NCBI RefSeq assembly: GCF_048066175.1
Contig: NZ_JBLTXA010000008.1
Location: 62,001 to 126,000, forward strand
Origin: Niveispirillum fermenti
GTDB taxonomy: Bacteria; Pseudomonadota; Alphaproteobacteria; Azospirillales; Azospirillaceae
DNA: 64,000 bases
Direction: 5' to 3'
In this document: positions 9,093 to 16,598 of the stretch, piece after piece
Layout: each line of letters opens with the position of its first letter
Position numbering within the stretch: the first letter of the stretch is position 1
The notes under the pieces: model-generated
What the model saw: only the letters and a program-made list of their open reading frames with translations
Told to the model about the DNA's origin: nothing
Database searches by the model: none
Program-made: the position numbers and the translations under genes

Positions 9093-9277
9093 TGTCCGAT
9101 TGCCTTCCTCGTGCATGGATCGGGTCTTCGCCCCGTTTCCCTGTCCGCCGGCTTCATCCGGCTGTCTGCTTGTACGACCGGCATCGGTTCTGCGGCAATA
9201 GCTGGCAGGCCCTTGGCGCTGCTTCAATCATTGGCGGGCTTGCGCAAGTCCGCTTTTCATGCGCCCTGATATTCCTG

Positions 9278-9871
9278 TTACAATGCGCCTTTCGACAGGT
9301 CGATGCCGGCATCCCGGGCGATCATCGCGCCAAGCCCGCTCTCCCGCAGCGCGGCGCCGGCGCCCAACTCCTCCAGCGTGTAGCCTCTCGCGCCGTTACG
9401 CCTTCCCTCCGCCCAGCGCTCATGGGACTGCCTGCGATACTCTTCGGGATCATAACCGGCCTGTGCCAGTTCCATCGCCATGTGGCTACCCGTCGCTTCG
9501 GCCGCCCCAAGCGCCTGTGTCGCTGCCGTCAATCCATTCTCCGCCGCTGACGGGGAGTGAGACGGATTGACTTCCCGGTTCACCTCAAGCTTGGCGAAAT
9601 AATTCAGCGCGTGCATGACCGTGTCCTGCTGAAGCGTGCCGGTATCCAATGCCTTGGCGATCAGGTTGCGTGTCTCGTCGCTCAATCGGCTGATCAATCC
9701 GATGGCATTTTCGGACAACCCGTTTGCAATAACACTCTTAAGTATGGTGTCGTTATCAGAGGTTTTTTTAAAAAAAACTGCCGGATTATTTTTCGAATTC
9801 ATCTCTGAATTCTCAAGAATGTTTTTTGCATTTTCTTGAATGCTGTTTCCTTGTTCCATCTTTCCGATCAT
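9278..9871 (-). CDS. Unrecognised protein in an AT-richer pocket
   Basis: The 197-residue product has no signal peptide or membrane segment. Its first 50 residues are polar and Asn/Lys-rich. The middle is helical (SENAIGLISRLSDETRNL), and the C-terminal part is charged and Gly/Arg-rich. The ATG at 9871 has GGAG 7 nt upstream. Base use, especially at 9700-9871, is more AT-rich than neighbours, which suggests transfer. It is divergent from the broken RTX gene 107 bp away and may share regulation or export with it. I cannot name a family. Confidence 0.6.
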   Translation of the reverse strand: MIGKMEQGNSIQENAKNILENSEMNSKNNPAVFFKKTSDNDTILKSVIANGLSENAIGLISRLSDETRNLIAKALDTGTLQQDTVMHALNYFAKLEVNREVNPSHSPSAAENGLTAATQALGAAEATGSHMAMELAQAGYDPEEYRRQSHERWAEGRRNGARGYTLEELGAGAALRESGLGAMIARDAGIDLSKGAL

Positions 9872-9978
9872 TTTCCGTCTCCAAGTTAGAATTGACTCAG
9901 CAAGATATCACCCATAAAAGTGGTTTCTACGAGGAAAATACACTCAGTTTTGCAACTCAACTCAAATGGAGGGTAAAA

Positions 9979-10592
9979 ATGGCGCTTTTCCAGGGCGGGA
10001 GCGGTAGTGACACGCTTTACGGGTACAATGGAGAAGATAATATAATACAAGGACTTGATGGAAATGACGCCTGATAGGGGGAGACCGGGATGATGACATC
10101 TATGGTGGGAACGGTACCGATACAATTTTTGGCGGAACCGGTAATGATTTCATAATGGGTGAGAACGGAAATGACTTCATATATGGTGATGATGGATCAG
10201 ATACCATGTATGGCGGTAGCGGAAATGATTTCATCGCCGGTGGTACAGGGAATGATTTCATTCATGGGGAAAGTGGAAATGACGATTTGCTGGGTGGGGC
10301 AGGAGATGACACCTACTACCATAACCTGACAAATGGTGGGTATGATGTTATATCCGACTTGTCGGGTGTGGCAGATAAACTCATTATTACTGGAACATTT
10401 GGTGACATCTCCCTTGAGAGAGTGGGAAATTCGCTTCGTGTATATGATGAGGTTGACGCGGATGATGGTGTTCTCAACAACCTCATCGAGATCAACAACT
10501 TCTTCAACGGATCGATCATTGGCGCGGGTGCCATCGAATATCTGACGGTCGGCAGCAGCACCTATTATCTTCCCGATCTTCTGGGCCTATGA
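9979..10592 (+). pseudogene. RTX/haemolysin-type calcium-binding repeat protein, frameshifted
   Basis: The reading frame begins at 9979 with GGAGG 6 nt upstream and encodes nonapeptide repeats of the GGxGxDxLx type (GGSGSDTLY, GYNGEDNII). It then hits TGA at 10072-10074. The same repeat series resumes at once in another frame (GGDRDDDIY, GGNGTDTIF, and on to GGAGDDTYY). Adding one base near 10070 would restore one 204-residue protein. The C-terminal half (about 110-204) resembles the haemolysin-related tail that type I secretion systems use as an export signal. RTX proteins fold on calcium outside the cell. No type I exporter genes are nearby. A sequencing error is possible. Confidence 0.75.
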
Positions 10593-10602
10593 TGCCTGAT
10601 TG

Positions 10603-10629
10603 ACGGCCGTTTTCAGCGGGCCGTTTTTT
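10603..10629 (+). terminator. Rho-independent terminator after the RTX gene
   Basis: A 6-bp stem ACGGCC/GGCCGT with a 10-nt loop is followed by TTTTTT, 10 bp past the RTX stop and just ahead of the ribosome-binding site of the hydrolase gene. Confidence 0.7.
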
Positions 10630-10644
10630 CAGGAGATACGACCC

Positions 10645-11496
10645 ATGCGGGTGATGGTAAACGGCGTGCCGCTCTATTTCGATGTCGAAGGGGCGGAACT
10701 GGTGGCGGACGGTGGAAGCTTGCGCAAGAAGCCGACCCTGCTGCTGCTGCATGGCGGCCCCGGCTTCGACCATGCCAGTTTCAAGCCCGCCTTCGCCGCC
10801 ATGGCCGAACATGCCCAGGTGATCTATCTGGACCATCGCGGCCAGGGGCGCAGCGGCGGCATCGACCGTTCCACCTGGACCCTGGCGCAATGGGCCGATG
10901 ACGTGAAGGGCTTCTGCGATGCACTGGGCATCGAGAAGCCCTTCGTGCTGGGCAACAGCTTCGGCGGCTTCGTCGCGCAGGAATATATGCGCCGCCATCC
11001 CGGCCATGCGGCGGGTGTGATCCTGTCCTCCACGGCCGCGCGCATGCGGCTTGACCTGATCGAAAGGGCGTTCGCGCGGCGGGCAGGGCCGGAGGTCGGG
11101 GCGCTGGCGCGCGCCTTCTGGTCCGACCTCACGGCGGACAAGGTTGCCGGCTACGCCGCCCGGGTCATGCCCTTCTATACGGTGCAGGCACCGCTGGACG
11201 GGCCGGGCCGCGCCCGTTCCATCATGAAGCCGGCCGTGCTGGAACATTTCTCAGGCCGGGGCGGAGAGATGTGGGACATGGATTTCCGCGACAGCCTGCC
11301 GGCCGCGGCCAGCCCCGTCCTGGCGCTGTGCGGCGACCAGGACCCGATCACGCCGTGGGAATGCGCGGAGGAGATCATCGCCCTGCTGCCGGCGGCCATC
11401 AGCCGCCTGCACCGCCTGCCCGATTGCGGCCACGGTACCTTCCGCGACGATCCGGCCACCACCTTCGCCCTGATCCGGCGGTTCATGCGGGTGTAA
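10645..11496 (+). CDS. Alpha/beta-hydrolase, proline iminopeptidase-like
   Basis: The 283-residue soluble protein has the alpha/beta-hydrolase set. It shows the oxyanion motif HGGPG (36-40), nucleophile elbow GNSFGG (Ser105), an acid in CGDQDP (Asp231 or Asp233) and His263 in CGHGTF. The HGGPG motif is typical of proline iminopeptidases and related peptidases or esterases; substrate cannot be fixed. The ATG at 10645 follows AGGAGA by 8 nt. GC content returns to the normal level here, marking the right border of the AT-rich pocket. Confidence 0.88.
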   Translation: MRVMVNGVPLYFDVEGAELVADGGSLRKKPTLLLLHGGPGFDHASFKPAFAAMAEHAQVIYLDHRGQGRSGGIDRSTWTLAQWADDVKGFCDALGIEKPFVLGNSFGGFVAQEYMRRHPGHAAGVILSSTAARMRLDLIERAFARRAGPEVGALARAFWSDLTADKVAGYAARVMPFYTVQAPLDGPGRARSIMKPAVLEHFSGRGGEMWDMDFRDSLPAAASPVLALCGDQDPITPWECAEEIIALLPAAISRLHRLPDCGHGTFRDDPATTFALIRRFMRV

Positions 11497-11600
11497 TCCG
11501 CGCCGGCGCCGTGGTGCCACTGTGAGGCGCATCACTGCGGCGGGCGGGACGTGGGGCCAAAGCCTCCTTCAGGAAACGCTTAACCATACCGGTTCCCGCC

Positions 11601-12671
11601 ATGTCCGCCTTTCGCGCAAGTTTCCGGGCACGCTCCCGGCGTGCCTGTCCCCGGGCACGCTTCCGGCGTGCCTTTCAATGCTTGCCTGTCCTGCTGTCCG
11701 GTCTGCTGTTGGCCCTGCCGGCGTCGGCGGAGATCACCGGCCCCACGGCCGGCGCGGAAACGGGTACCCTGACGCTGATCCTGGAAAACGATCTTTTCTA
11801 CAATCTGGACCGGCATTACACGAACGGCGTCCAGGCGGTCTGGACGACGGCGCGGGACGAGGTGCCGGACTGGACGCGGCGCTGGGCGCGGCTGGTGCCT
11901 TTCTTCGCCCAGGACGGCCATGTCCGGGCCGTCTTCTCCCTGGGCCAGAACATGTACACGCCCAGCGATATCGAGGCGGTCAACCCGCCGCCCGGCGAAC
12001 GGCCCTATGCCGGTTGGCTCCACGGATCGGCCGGGCTGATCAACGAGACGAACCGGCGCATGGACCAGCTTCAGTTGACGCTGGGCATGGTCGGCCCCGC
12101 CTCGCTGGCCGAGCCGGCGCAGAAGCTGGTCCACCGGCTGACCGATGCGCCCCGGCCCATGGGCTGGGATACCCAGCTCCATAACGAGCCGGGGATCGTC
12201 ATCACCTATCAGCGGGCCTGGCGGTCCGAACTGCTGGAAAGCACAGGCTTCGGGCTGGATGTGATGCCGCATATCGGCGGGGCGGTGGGCAATATCGCGA
12301 CCTATGCCGATGCCGGCTTCATGTTCCGCGCCGGCTGGCACCTGCCGGCCGATTTCGGCCCGGCCCGCATCCAGCCCTCGCTGCCCGGCAGCGGCTTTTT
12401 CGAACCCGATGCCAACCATCCGGTGGGGCTATACGCCTTTCTGGGCATCTCGGGCCGGGCCGTTGCCCGCAACATCTTCCTGGACGGCAACACCTTCCGC
12501 GACAGCCGGTCCGTGGACCGCAAGACCTGGGTCGCGGACCTGCAGGCCGGCATCGCCGTCAATATCCACAGTGCCCGCATCACCTATACCCATGTCTTCC
12601 GCACGCGGGAATTCGCGGGTCAGGACGAGGGCGATGAATATGGCGCCGTGGCCGTGACCTGGCAGTTCTGA
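11601..12671 (+). CDS. lpxR: LpxR-family lipid A 3'-O-deacylase, outer membrane
   Basis: LpxR enzymes remove the 3'-acyloxyacyl chains from lipid A in the outer membrane. The 356-residue precursor has an unusually long, Arg-rich N-region (about 1-27) before a hydrophobic core and an ALPASA cleavage site (about residue 43). The mature part begins TLTLILENDLFYNLDRHYTNG, cut here to its key residues END and DRHYTNG, which are the DUF2219 signature. It ends in Phe, as outer-membrane barrels do. The N-region is encoded by a 27-bp tandem repeat, so a shorter natural start is possible. A strong terminator follows directly. Confidence 0.8.
   Translation: MSAFRASFRARSRRACPRARFRRAFQCLPVLLSGLLLALPASAEITGPTAGAETGTLTLILENDLFYNLDRHYTNGVQAVWTTARDEVPDWTRRWARLVPFFAQDGHVRAVFSLGQNMYTPSDIEAVNPPPGERPYAGWLHGSAGLINETNRRMDQLQLTLGMVGPASLAEPAQKLVHRLTDAPRPMGWDTQLHNEPGIVITYQRAWRSELLESTGFGLDVMPHIGGAVGNIATYADAGFMFRAGWHLPADFGPARIQPSLPGSGFFEPDANHPVGLYAFLGISGRAVARNIFLDGNTFRDSRSVDRKTWVADLQAGIAVNIHSARITYTHVFRTREFAGQDEGDEYGAVAVTWQF
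11624..11674 (+). repeat. 27-bp-period tandem repeat, each copy a hairpin
   Basis: Two 24-nt copies (11624-11647 and 11651-11674) differ at two positions and are 27 bp apart, exactly nine codons. Each contains GGCACGC, a 5-nt spacer and GCGTGCC, a 7-bp stem. They lie inside the first codons of the lpxR-like gene and encode two RAR(S/F)RRA(C/F) segments. Confidence 0.75.
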
Positions 12672-12710
12672 CCGGCGGCGGGGGTGCCCCTTCCCGCCGC
12701 CGGTCCTTTT
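12671..12710 (+). terminator. Strong terminator of the lpxR-like gene
   Basis: A 12-bp perfect stem (ACCGGCGGCGGG at 12671-12682 with 12693-12704), a 10-nt loop and a TCCTTTT tail. It starts on the last base of the stop codon. Confidence 0.8.
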
Positions 12711-12718
12711 CACACCAA

Positions 12719-12753
12719 CGGCGGCGACTGCCGCCGCGCGCCACATGGCGCGC
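12719..12753. repeat. Bipartite palindromic repeat, copy A
   Basis: A 35-nt element that also occurs at 32816-32850 with one mismatch. It joins two palindromes: GGCGGC-GACT-GCCGCC, then GCGCGCCAC-(A/G)TGGCGCGC. It lies between the lpxR terminator and the end of the phage-derived gene cluster. Confidence 0.75.
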
Positions 12754-12807
12754 AGCCAAGCTGCCGGATGGCAGCGCCCGGCGAATGAGGGTCAAGGCGG
12801 ATTGATA

Positions 12808-13548
12808 TCACCCGTATTTCTGCCGGAACCCGTCGGTCACGCGGGCGATGAAGGCCGGGTCGCGGTCGCGCCAGTAGCGTGGGTCGGCGATCATGCGGTT
12901 CAGGTCGTCACCTTCCCCGCCGGCATCGCCGGCGCCGGGGCGCAGCACCTTCGGCTCTCCCCCGCCATCGGCCATCAGCCGGTGCAGGGCCAGCACGCCA
13001 TCGGCCGTGCCGGACAGGGCGGCCACCAGCGGCGGCGGCAGGTTGCGCCGGGCCCAGGCCAGGATCTGGCCGGACAGGTCCTGCCATTTCTCCGGCCCGC
13101 CGAAATGGGCGACCAGCTTCTCCATCTCCCGGTCCGCCTCGAACCCGGCCGCCATCTCCCGCAGAAGCGGCAGCATCCGCTCCGCCGCCAGGTCATAAAG
13201 AAGCTGGGCCTGGGCGGGCGTGTATCCGGCGGCCAGCAGACGCTCGTTGATCGCCCTGTCCGGCTCGAACAGCCCGTGGTCGCACTGGATACAATAATCC
13301 TCGACCCGTTCAGGGGCGTCTGCCGGTGCGCTCGGTGATGCGCCCGCCTGCTGCTTTTCCGCAAGGGGTTCGGCAAGGGGCGGGGCGGACAGCTTGCGCT
13401 CCAGTTCCAGATAGGATTTCAGCAGGGCCTCCACACGCAGGGTTCCGGCCTGCGCGTCCCAGAACTTGACAGGCACGTGCGCGGGGCGCTCGGGCGGGGT
13501 ATCGGTCGCGGCGGGTGCGCTGGTTTCGGCCGGGGGTGTCGTTTCCAT
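12808..13548 (-). CDS. Phage capsid scaffolding (assembly) protein
   Basis: The 246-residue, Ala/Pro-rich, acidic protein carries VPVKFWDAQAGTLRVEALL (about 26-44) followed by KSYLELERKLS. This resembles the opening of T7-like and related phage scaffolds, where a P-x-KF-x-D sequence precedes VEALxKSYxELE. Scaffolds direct capsid assembly and leave the finished head. The ATG at 13548 is used; an upstream extension is not protein-like. It is the last gene of the phage-derived cluster. In T7-like phages the capsid gene follows the scaffold, but here there is none before the next operon. Confidence 0.7.
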   Translation of the reverse strand: METTPPAETSAPAATDTPPERPAHVPVKFWDAQAGTLRVEALLKSYLELERKLSAPPLAEPLAEKQQAGASPSAPADAPERVEDYCIQCDHGLFEPDRAINERLLAAGYTPAQAQLLYDLAAERMLPLLREMAAGFEADREMEKLVAHFGGPEKWQDLSGQILAWARRNLPPPLVAALSGTADGVLALHRLMADGGGEPKVLRPGAGDAGGEGDDLNRMIADPRYWRDRDPAFIARVTDGFRQKYG

Positions 13549-13561
13549 GGATGATCGTCCT

Positions 13562-13861
13562 TCAGGGGAGGGGGGGAAGGGGGGACAGGCCACCGCGTGC
13601 GGCCAGATGGCGAAGGGACAGGACCAGCGCCCGCTGGCCCTCCAGATGGCGCAGCCGGGCCCCGTCCACACCGGGCGGCAGCGCCGTGGTCAGGGTCAGC
13701 CGGCAGAGATGGGCCATCAGCAGCCGCCCGTCCGCCCCGGCGAACAGCCGGGCGCAGGCGGCGGCCAGGGCATCGCCCGCGGCCGGGGCATCCCCCGCGG
13801 GCCGGGTGTCGCCGGGCGCCGGGCCGTCGATCCCGGCCCAGGGCCAGCCGGGATCAGCCAT
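13562..13861 (-). CDS. Bbp19-like small phage protein
   Basis: A 99-residue protein whose core (about 46-87: GRLLMAHLCR, later HLEGQRALVLSLRHLA) matches the pattern of the Bbp19 phage family, with a helical LLxHLxR region and an EGxRA motif. The role of the family in heads is not known. Its ATG at 13861 overlaps the portal stop by 8 nt, which supports the start and co-translation. The N-terminal 35 residues are Ala/Pro/Gly-rich filler. Confidence 0.65.
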   Translation of the reverse strand: MADPGWPWAGIDGPAPGDTRPAGDAPAAGDALAAACARLFAGADGRLLMAHLCRLTLTTALPPGVDGARLRHLEGQRALVLSLRHLAARGGLSPLPPLP

Positions 13862-15413
13862 CGGCCACCTCCATCCCGGCGGGGGCCGGAGAGGGTGCGC
13901 GGACCAGCGTGGGCGGCACCCCGGCGGCGTCGGCCAGGAACCGGGCGCAGGCGGGCAGGTCCACCACGGCCAGCGCATCTGTGCCCATGGCCGCAACGCT
14001 TTCCAGCCAGCGCAGCGTCGCCTCCGCATCCCGCTGGGCCTGGGCACGGGCCAGCGGGGACAGGATGCGGATCTGCACCTGCCGCCCGTCGGCTGCGATA
14101 TCGGGGATGGCCCCCCGGCGGCGCAGGATGGACAGGCAGCGCCGGACCAGCGGCACCAGCAATTCCGATTGCAGCCGCCCGAACGTCGCCCCCAGCAGGC
14201 GCGCCACCTCCGCGCTGCGCTCCAGCACCTCCGTCGCCGTCATGCGCGGACCGTGCAGCGGCCCCAGCCGGTCGGCCAGAAGCGCCTGCCGGATGCGCGC
14301 GCGCAGATCTTCCAGCACAAGCTGGCTGACATCGAACCGTCCGGGACTGGCCAGCGGCGTCAGCCCGGCCGACCCCACGGCCTTGGGGATGATGGTACCC
14401 GGCACCAACCGGATGGCCCCGGGATTGAGCACCCCGTCATCATCAGCCTGCCAGATGCCGGTGACGGCGATGGAGGCGTTCTTCAGGACCAGTTCGACGA
14501 CCTTGTTGGCCGTCTTGATGTCCGGCAGGGCCTTCATCACGGGGCTGCGGCCATAGGTTTCGCCGGGGGCTTTCAGCCAGCGGAAGGTGATGAAGGGCAT
14601 GTCGGTGAAACGGCCGTCGGCCAGGATGGCCGGCTGTTCGCCCGTCAGCAGGAGGCGCCAGCGCCAGCCGTTGCCCTCCGGCGTCATGGCTTCCACGATG
14701 GGAAAGCGGCGGGCCGGGTCTATGGCGCCGTCGCGCTTCACGCCTTCGGGCAGGCGGTCCGGGGCCGTGCGGGACAGCAAGGCGTCCAGGGTCAGGTGCT
14801 GGCGGCGGAACAGGCGGTCCAGGCGCCCTTCCTCCCCCTCCTCCAGCACCAGGTCGGCCAGCGGCACGGCGGTGAAGCGCAGGGCGGATGGCGCGCCCGG
14901 CGGTGCTTCCTCCACCAGCAGGCAGCCCGTGCCGCCGGTGACCACGTCCAGAAAGGCCTGGTGTGCCTCCACCGCGAAGTTGGAACGGTCGATCTGGGCG
15001 TGCAATTCCTCCGACGCGGCCAGCAGCAGGGGTGCCAGTTCCGCTGCCAGATCCGCATCCAGCGCCGGGCCGGGGGCCAGGCCCGTCCAGCGCGACCAGG
15101 GTGGTGTCAGTTGGGCCAGCAGGGCGGCAGCCAACTGGTCCACCGCGTCGGCCGCGGTGGCATCGTACAGCCGGTCGCCCCGGCGCGTGCCGGGGCCGCC
15201 GCCCGTCTCGAACGCGGCATGCTGGGGCAGGGCATGTTCGTAACATTCCCGCCACAGCGGCTCCCACGCCGCCCGGCGCGCAGCCGCGCGGTCATGGCGG
15301 TCCAGCAGGGCGGCGGCCAAGACGTCGCCTTCGGGCATGGCGCCGCCTTCGGGCATGGCCCTGCCGTTGGACATGTCGCCGGGGGCGATATTCAGGGGGG
15401 GAGGGATGGCCAT
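13854..15413 (-). CDS. T7-like phage head-tail connector (portal) protein
   Basis: The portal ring sits at one vertex of the phage head; DNA enters and leaves through it. The 519-residue product is near the usual length of T7 gp8-type connectors. It contains the family's YGRSPVMKALPDIKTAN (about 288-304), the early block LYDATAADAVDQLAAAL, and a helical region ERSAEVARLLGATFGRLQSE further on. The frame is complete and intact. It starts 3 nt after the preceding gene and overlaps the next. GC content equals the chromosome, so the acquisition is old or from a GC-matched phage. Confidence 0.85.
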   Translation of the reverse strand: MAIPPPLNIAPGDMSNGRAMPEGGAMPEGDVLAAALLDRHDRAAARRAAWEPLWRECYEHALPQHAAFETGGGPGTRRGDRLYDATAADAVDQLAAALLAQLTPPWSRWTGLAPGPALDADLAAELAPLLLAASEELHAQIDRSNFAVEAHQAFLDVVTGGTGCLLVEEAPPGAPSALRFTAVPLADLVLEEGEEGRLDRLFRRQHLTLDALLSRTAPDRLPEGVKRDGAIDPARRFPIVEAMTPEGNGWRWRLLLTGEQPAILADGRFTDMPFITFRWLKAPGETYGRSPVMKALPDIKTANKVVELVLKNASIAVTGIWQADDDGVLNPGAIRLVPGTIIPKAVGSAGLTPLASPGRFDVSQLVLEDLRARIRQALLADRLGPLHGPRMTATEVLERSAEVARLLGATFGRLQSELLVPLVRRCLSILRRRGAIPDIAADGRQVQIRILSPLARAQAQRDAEATLRWLESVAAMGTDALAVVDLPACARFLADAAGVPPTLVRAPSPAPAGMEVADG

Positions 15414-15416
15414 GCG

Positions 15417-16085
15417 TCATTCCCCCAGCAGCGTCTTGCGGGTCGGCGCCAGCGTGCCGGGCGTGAGTACGCCCTGCCAGCCGGTCAGGACCGTGCCGGC
15501 CCGGCCCGTCGCCCGGCGCAGCAGGCTTTGCTCTCCCGCCGTGGCCGCCGGGATGGCGGCGGCGGGCGCGGCGGCGGGCAGCACGGGAGGGGCAGCCGGC
15601 AGAGGGGCGGCGACAGCGGGGGTGGCCGTTGCACGGGGTTTGGGGGTGGAGACGAGACGCGCCATGATCGGATGTTCCTGTATCGTGTTTGGTGTTCCGG
15701 TCTGGGACCGGGGCTGGACGGGCCGGCCGCCGCCCAGATGGCGGTAAAGCTGCCAGGGGGTCAGGACCAGCGGGGCGTCGATGCCCAGAATCCGCTTGGC
15801 CACGCTTACGCAGGTCAGGGGGGCCAGCAGCGTCCGCGACGGTATCGGCGCCTGGCGCGGCACGGGCAGCACCAGATGGCCGTGTGCCCGGAACCATCCC
15901 GCCAGGTCCATGTCCGTGGCCAGGGGGTGGAACGCCACCTCCAGCCGCGTGGCCAGGGGATCGACCGTGATCCAGCCGCCGGGCACAGGCAGGGCCACGA
16001 ACACATGCCGGAAACCGGGCCGCAGCAGCCGGCGCAGCCAGGCGATCTCGGTATCGGCGCAGAAAACCAGCAGGGCCGGCGTCAT
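15417..16085 (-). CDS. Fused phage-related protein (two small phage proteins in one frame)
   Basis: The 222-residue product appears to join two units. Residues 1-125 (HVFVALPVPGGWITVDPLA, LTCVSVAKRILGI) look like a small phage protein found near T7-like head genes. The part from MARLVSTPK (ATG at 15665, with AGGAA upstream) to the end resembles another small phage protein that ends in RA-x-TVLTG-x-QG...KTLLG. The linker between them looks like a translated ribosome-binding region, so a lost stop codon may have merged the genes. Its start overlaps the previous stop as ATGA. An 82-residue product from 15665 may also be made. Confidence 0.6.
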   Translation of the reverse strand: MTPALLVFCADTEIAWLRRLLRPGFRHVFVALPVPGGWITVDPLATRLEVAFHPLATDMDLAGWFRAHGHLVLPVPRQAPIPSRTLLAPLTCVSVAKRILGIDAPLVLTPWQLYRHLGGGRPVQPRSQTGTPNTIQEHPIMARLVSTPKPRATATPAVAAPLPAAPPVLPAAAPAAAIPAATAGEQSLLRRATGRAGTVLTGWQGVLTPGTLAPTRKTLLGE

Positions 16086-16471
16086 CGCACGATGCCCTTG
16101 GCCCGCAGCACCGGCGCCAGCGCCATGAAGGCTTCCCGCCACAGCGTATGGTCGCGCGCCTCCCGCCGGCTGTGCGGGTCCGGGGCCATCTGGCGCCGGC
16201 CATAATGGGCCAGCACCAGCAGATGGTCGCGCAGCAGCCGGCGCTGACGATGCAGCCGGTCGGTCACGCGCAGGATGTCCAGCGGCTCGCACGGGCGGCT
16301 GTACAATCCCTGACCGGCCCGGACCCGCGCACCCGCCAGCCGTGCCTCATTGGCCAGGATGAACCAGAACCAGGCCTCCTCCGCGCTGTCGAAGGGGGTT
16401 GTTCCCATCAGGGGGGCGGGCGGATGGCGCGCGGGGCGGAAGGGCGGGATGATCTCTGGCATGGGCAGCAT
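16082..16471 (-). CDS. Conserved phage-associated protein of unknown function
   Basis: The 129-residue protein includes FDSAEEAWFWF (about 27-37), RPCEPLDI (59-66) and a C-terminal LRAKGIV. Similar small proteins, which I recognise only by pattern, occur in alphaproteobacteria next to phage-like head genes. No catalytic motif or membrane segment is visible. It is the first gene of the minus-strand cluster and faces the S24 repressor across 127 bp. Its stop overlaps the next start (ATGA). Confidence 0.6.
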   Translation of the reverse strand: MLPMPEIIPPFRPARHPPAPLMGTTPFDSAEEAWFWFILANEARLAGARVRAGQGLYSRPCEPLDILRVTDRLHRQRRLLRDHLLVLAHYGRRQMAPDPHSRREARDHTLWREAFMALAPVLRAKGIVR

Positions 16472-16510
16472 CCTTCGTGGCAGGTCGAGGGGAGGGTGTG
16501 AAAGTTTCCC

Positions 16511-16541
16511 TTATCACTCCATGTTTAAATTCCTATGTCAA
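16511..16541 (-). promoter_or_regulatory. Candidate promoter for the phage-derived operon
   Basis: On the minus strand a consensus TTGACA (16541-16536) is followed after 19 bp by TGATAA (16516-16511). The region between the divergent genes is AT-rich and is where the S24 repressor would be expected to bind. No clear operator palindrome is seen. Confidence 0.4.
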
Positions 16542-16598
16542 GAACAATGTGAAAATCATCCTAAGGACAGGCGTCGGTGTTTCTGGGATAACTCTCCC

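Noticed and set aside
7239..9269. 676-codon open frame antisense to the gamma-glutamyltransferase
   Set aside because: The sense gene has signal peptide, family motifs and a ribosome site; the antisense frame has none and is His/Gly/Gln-rich.
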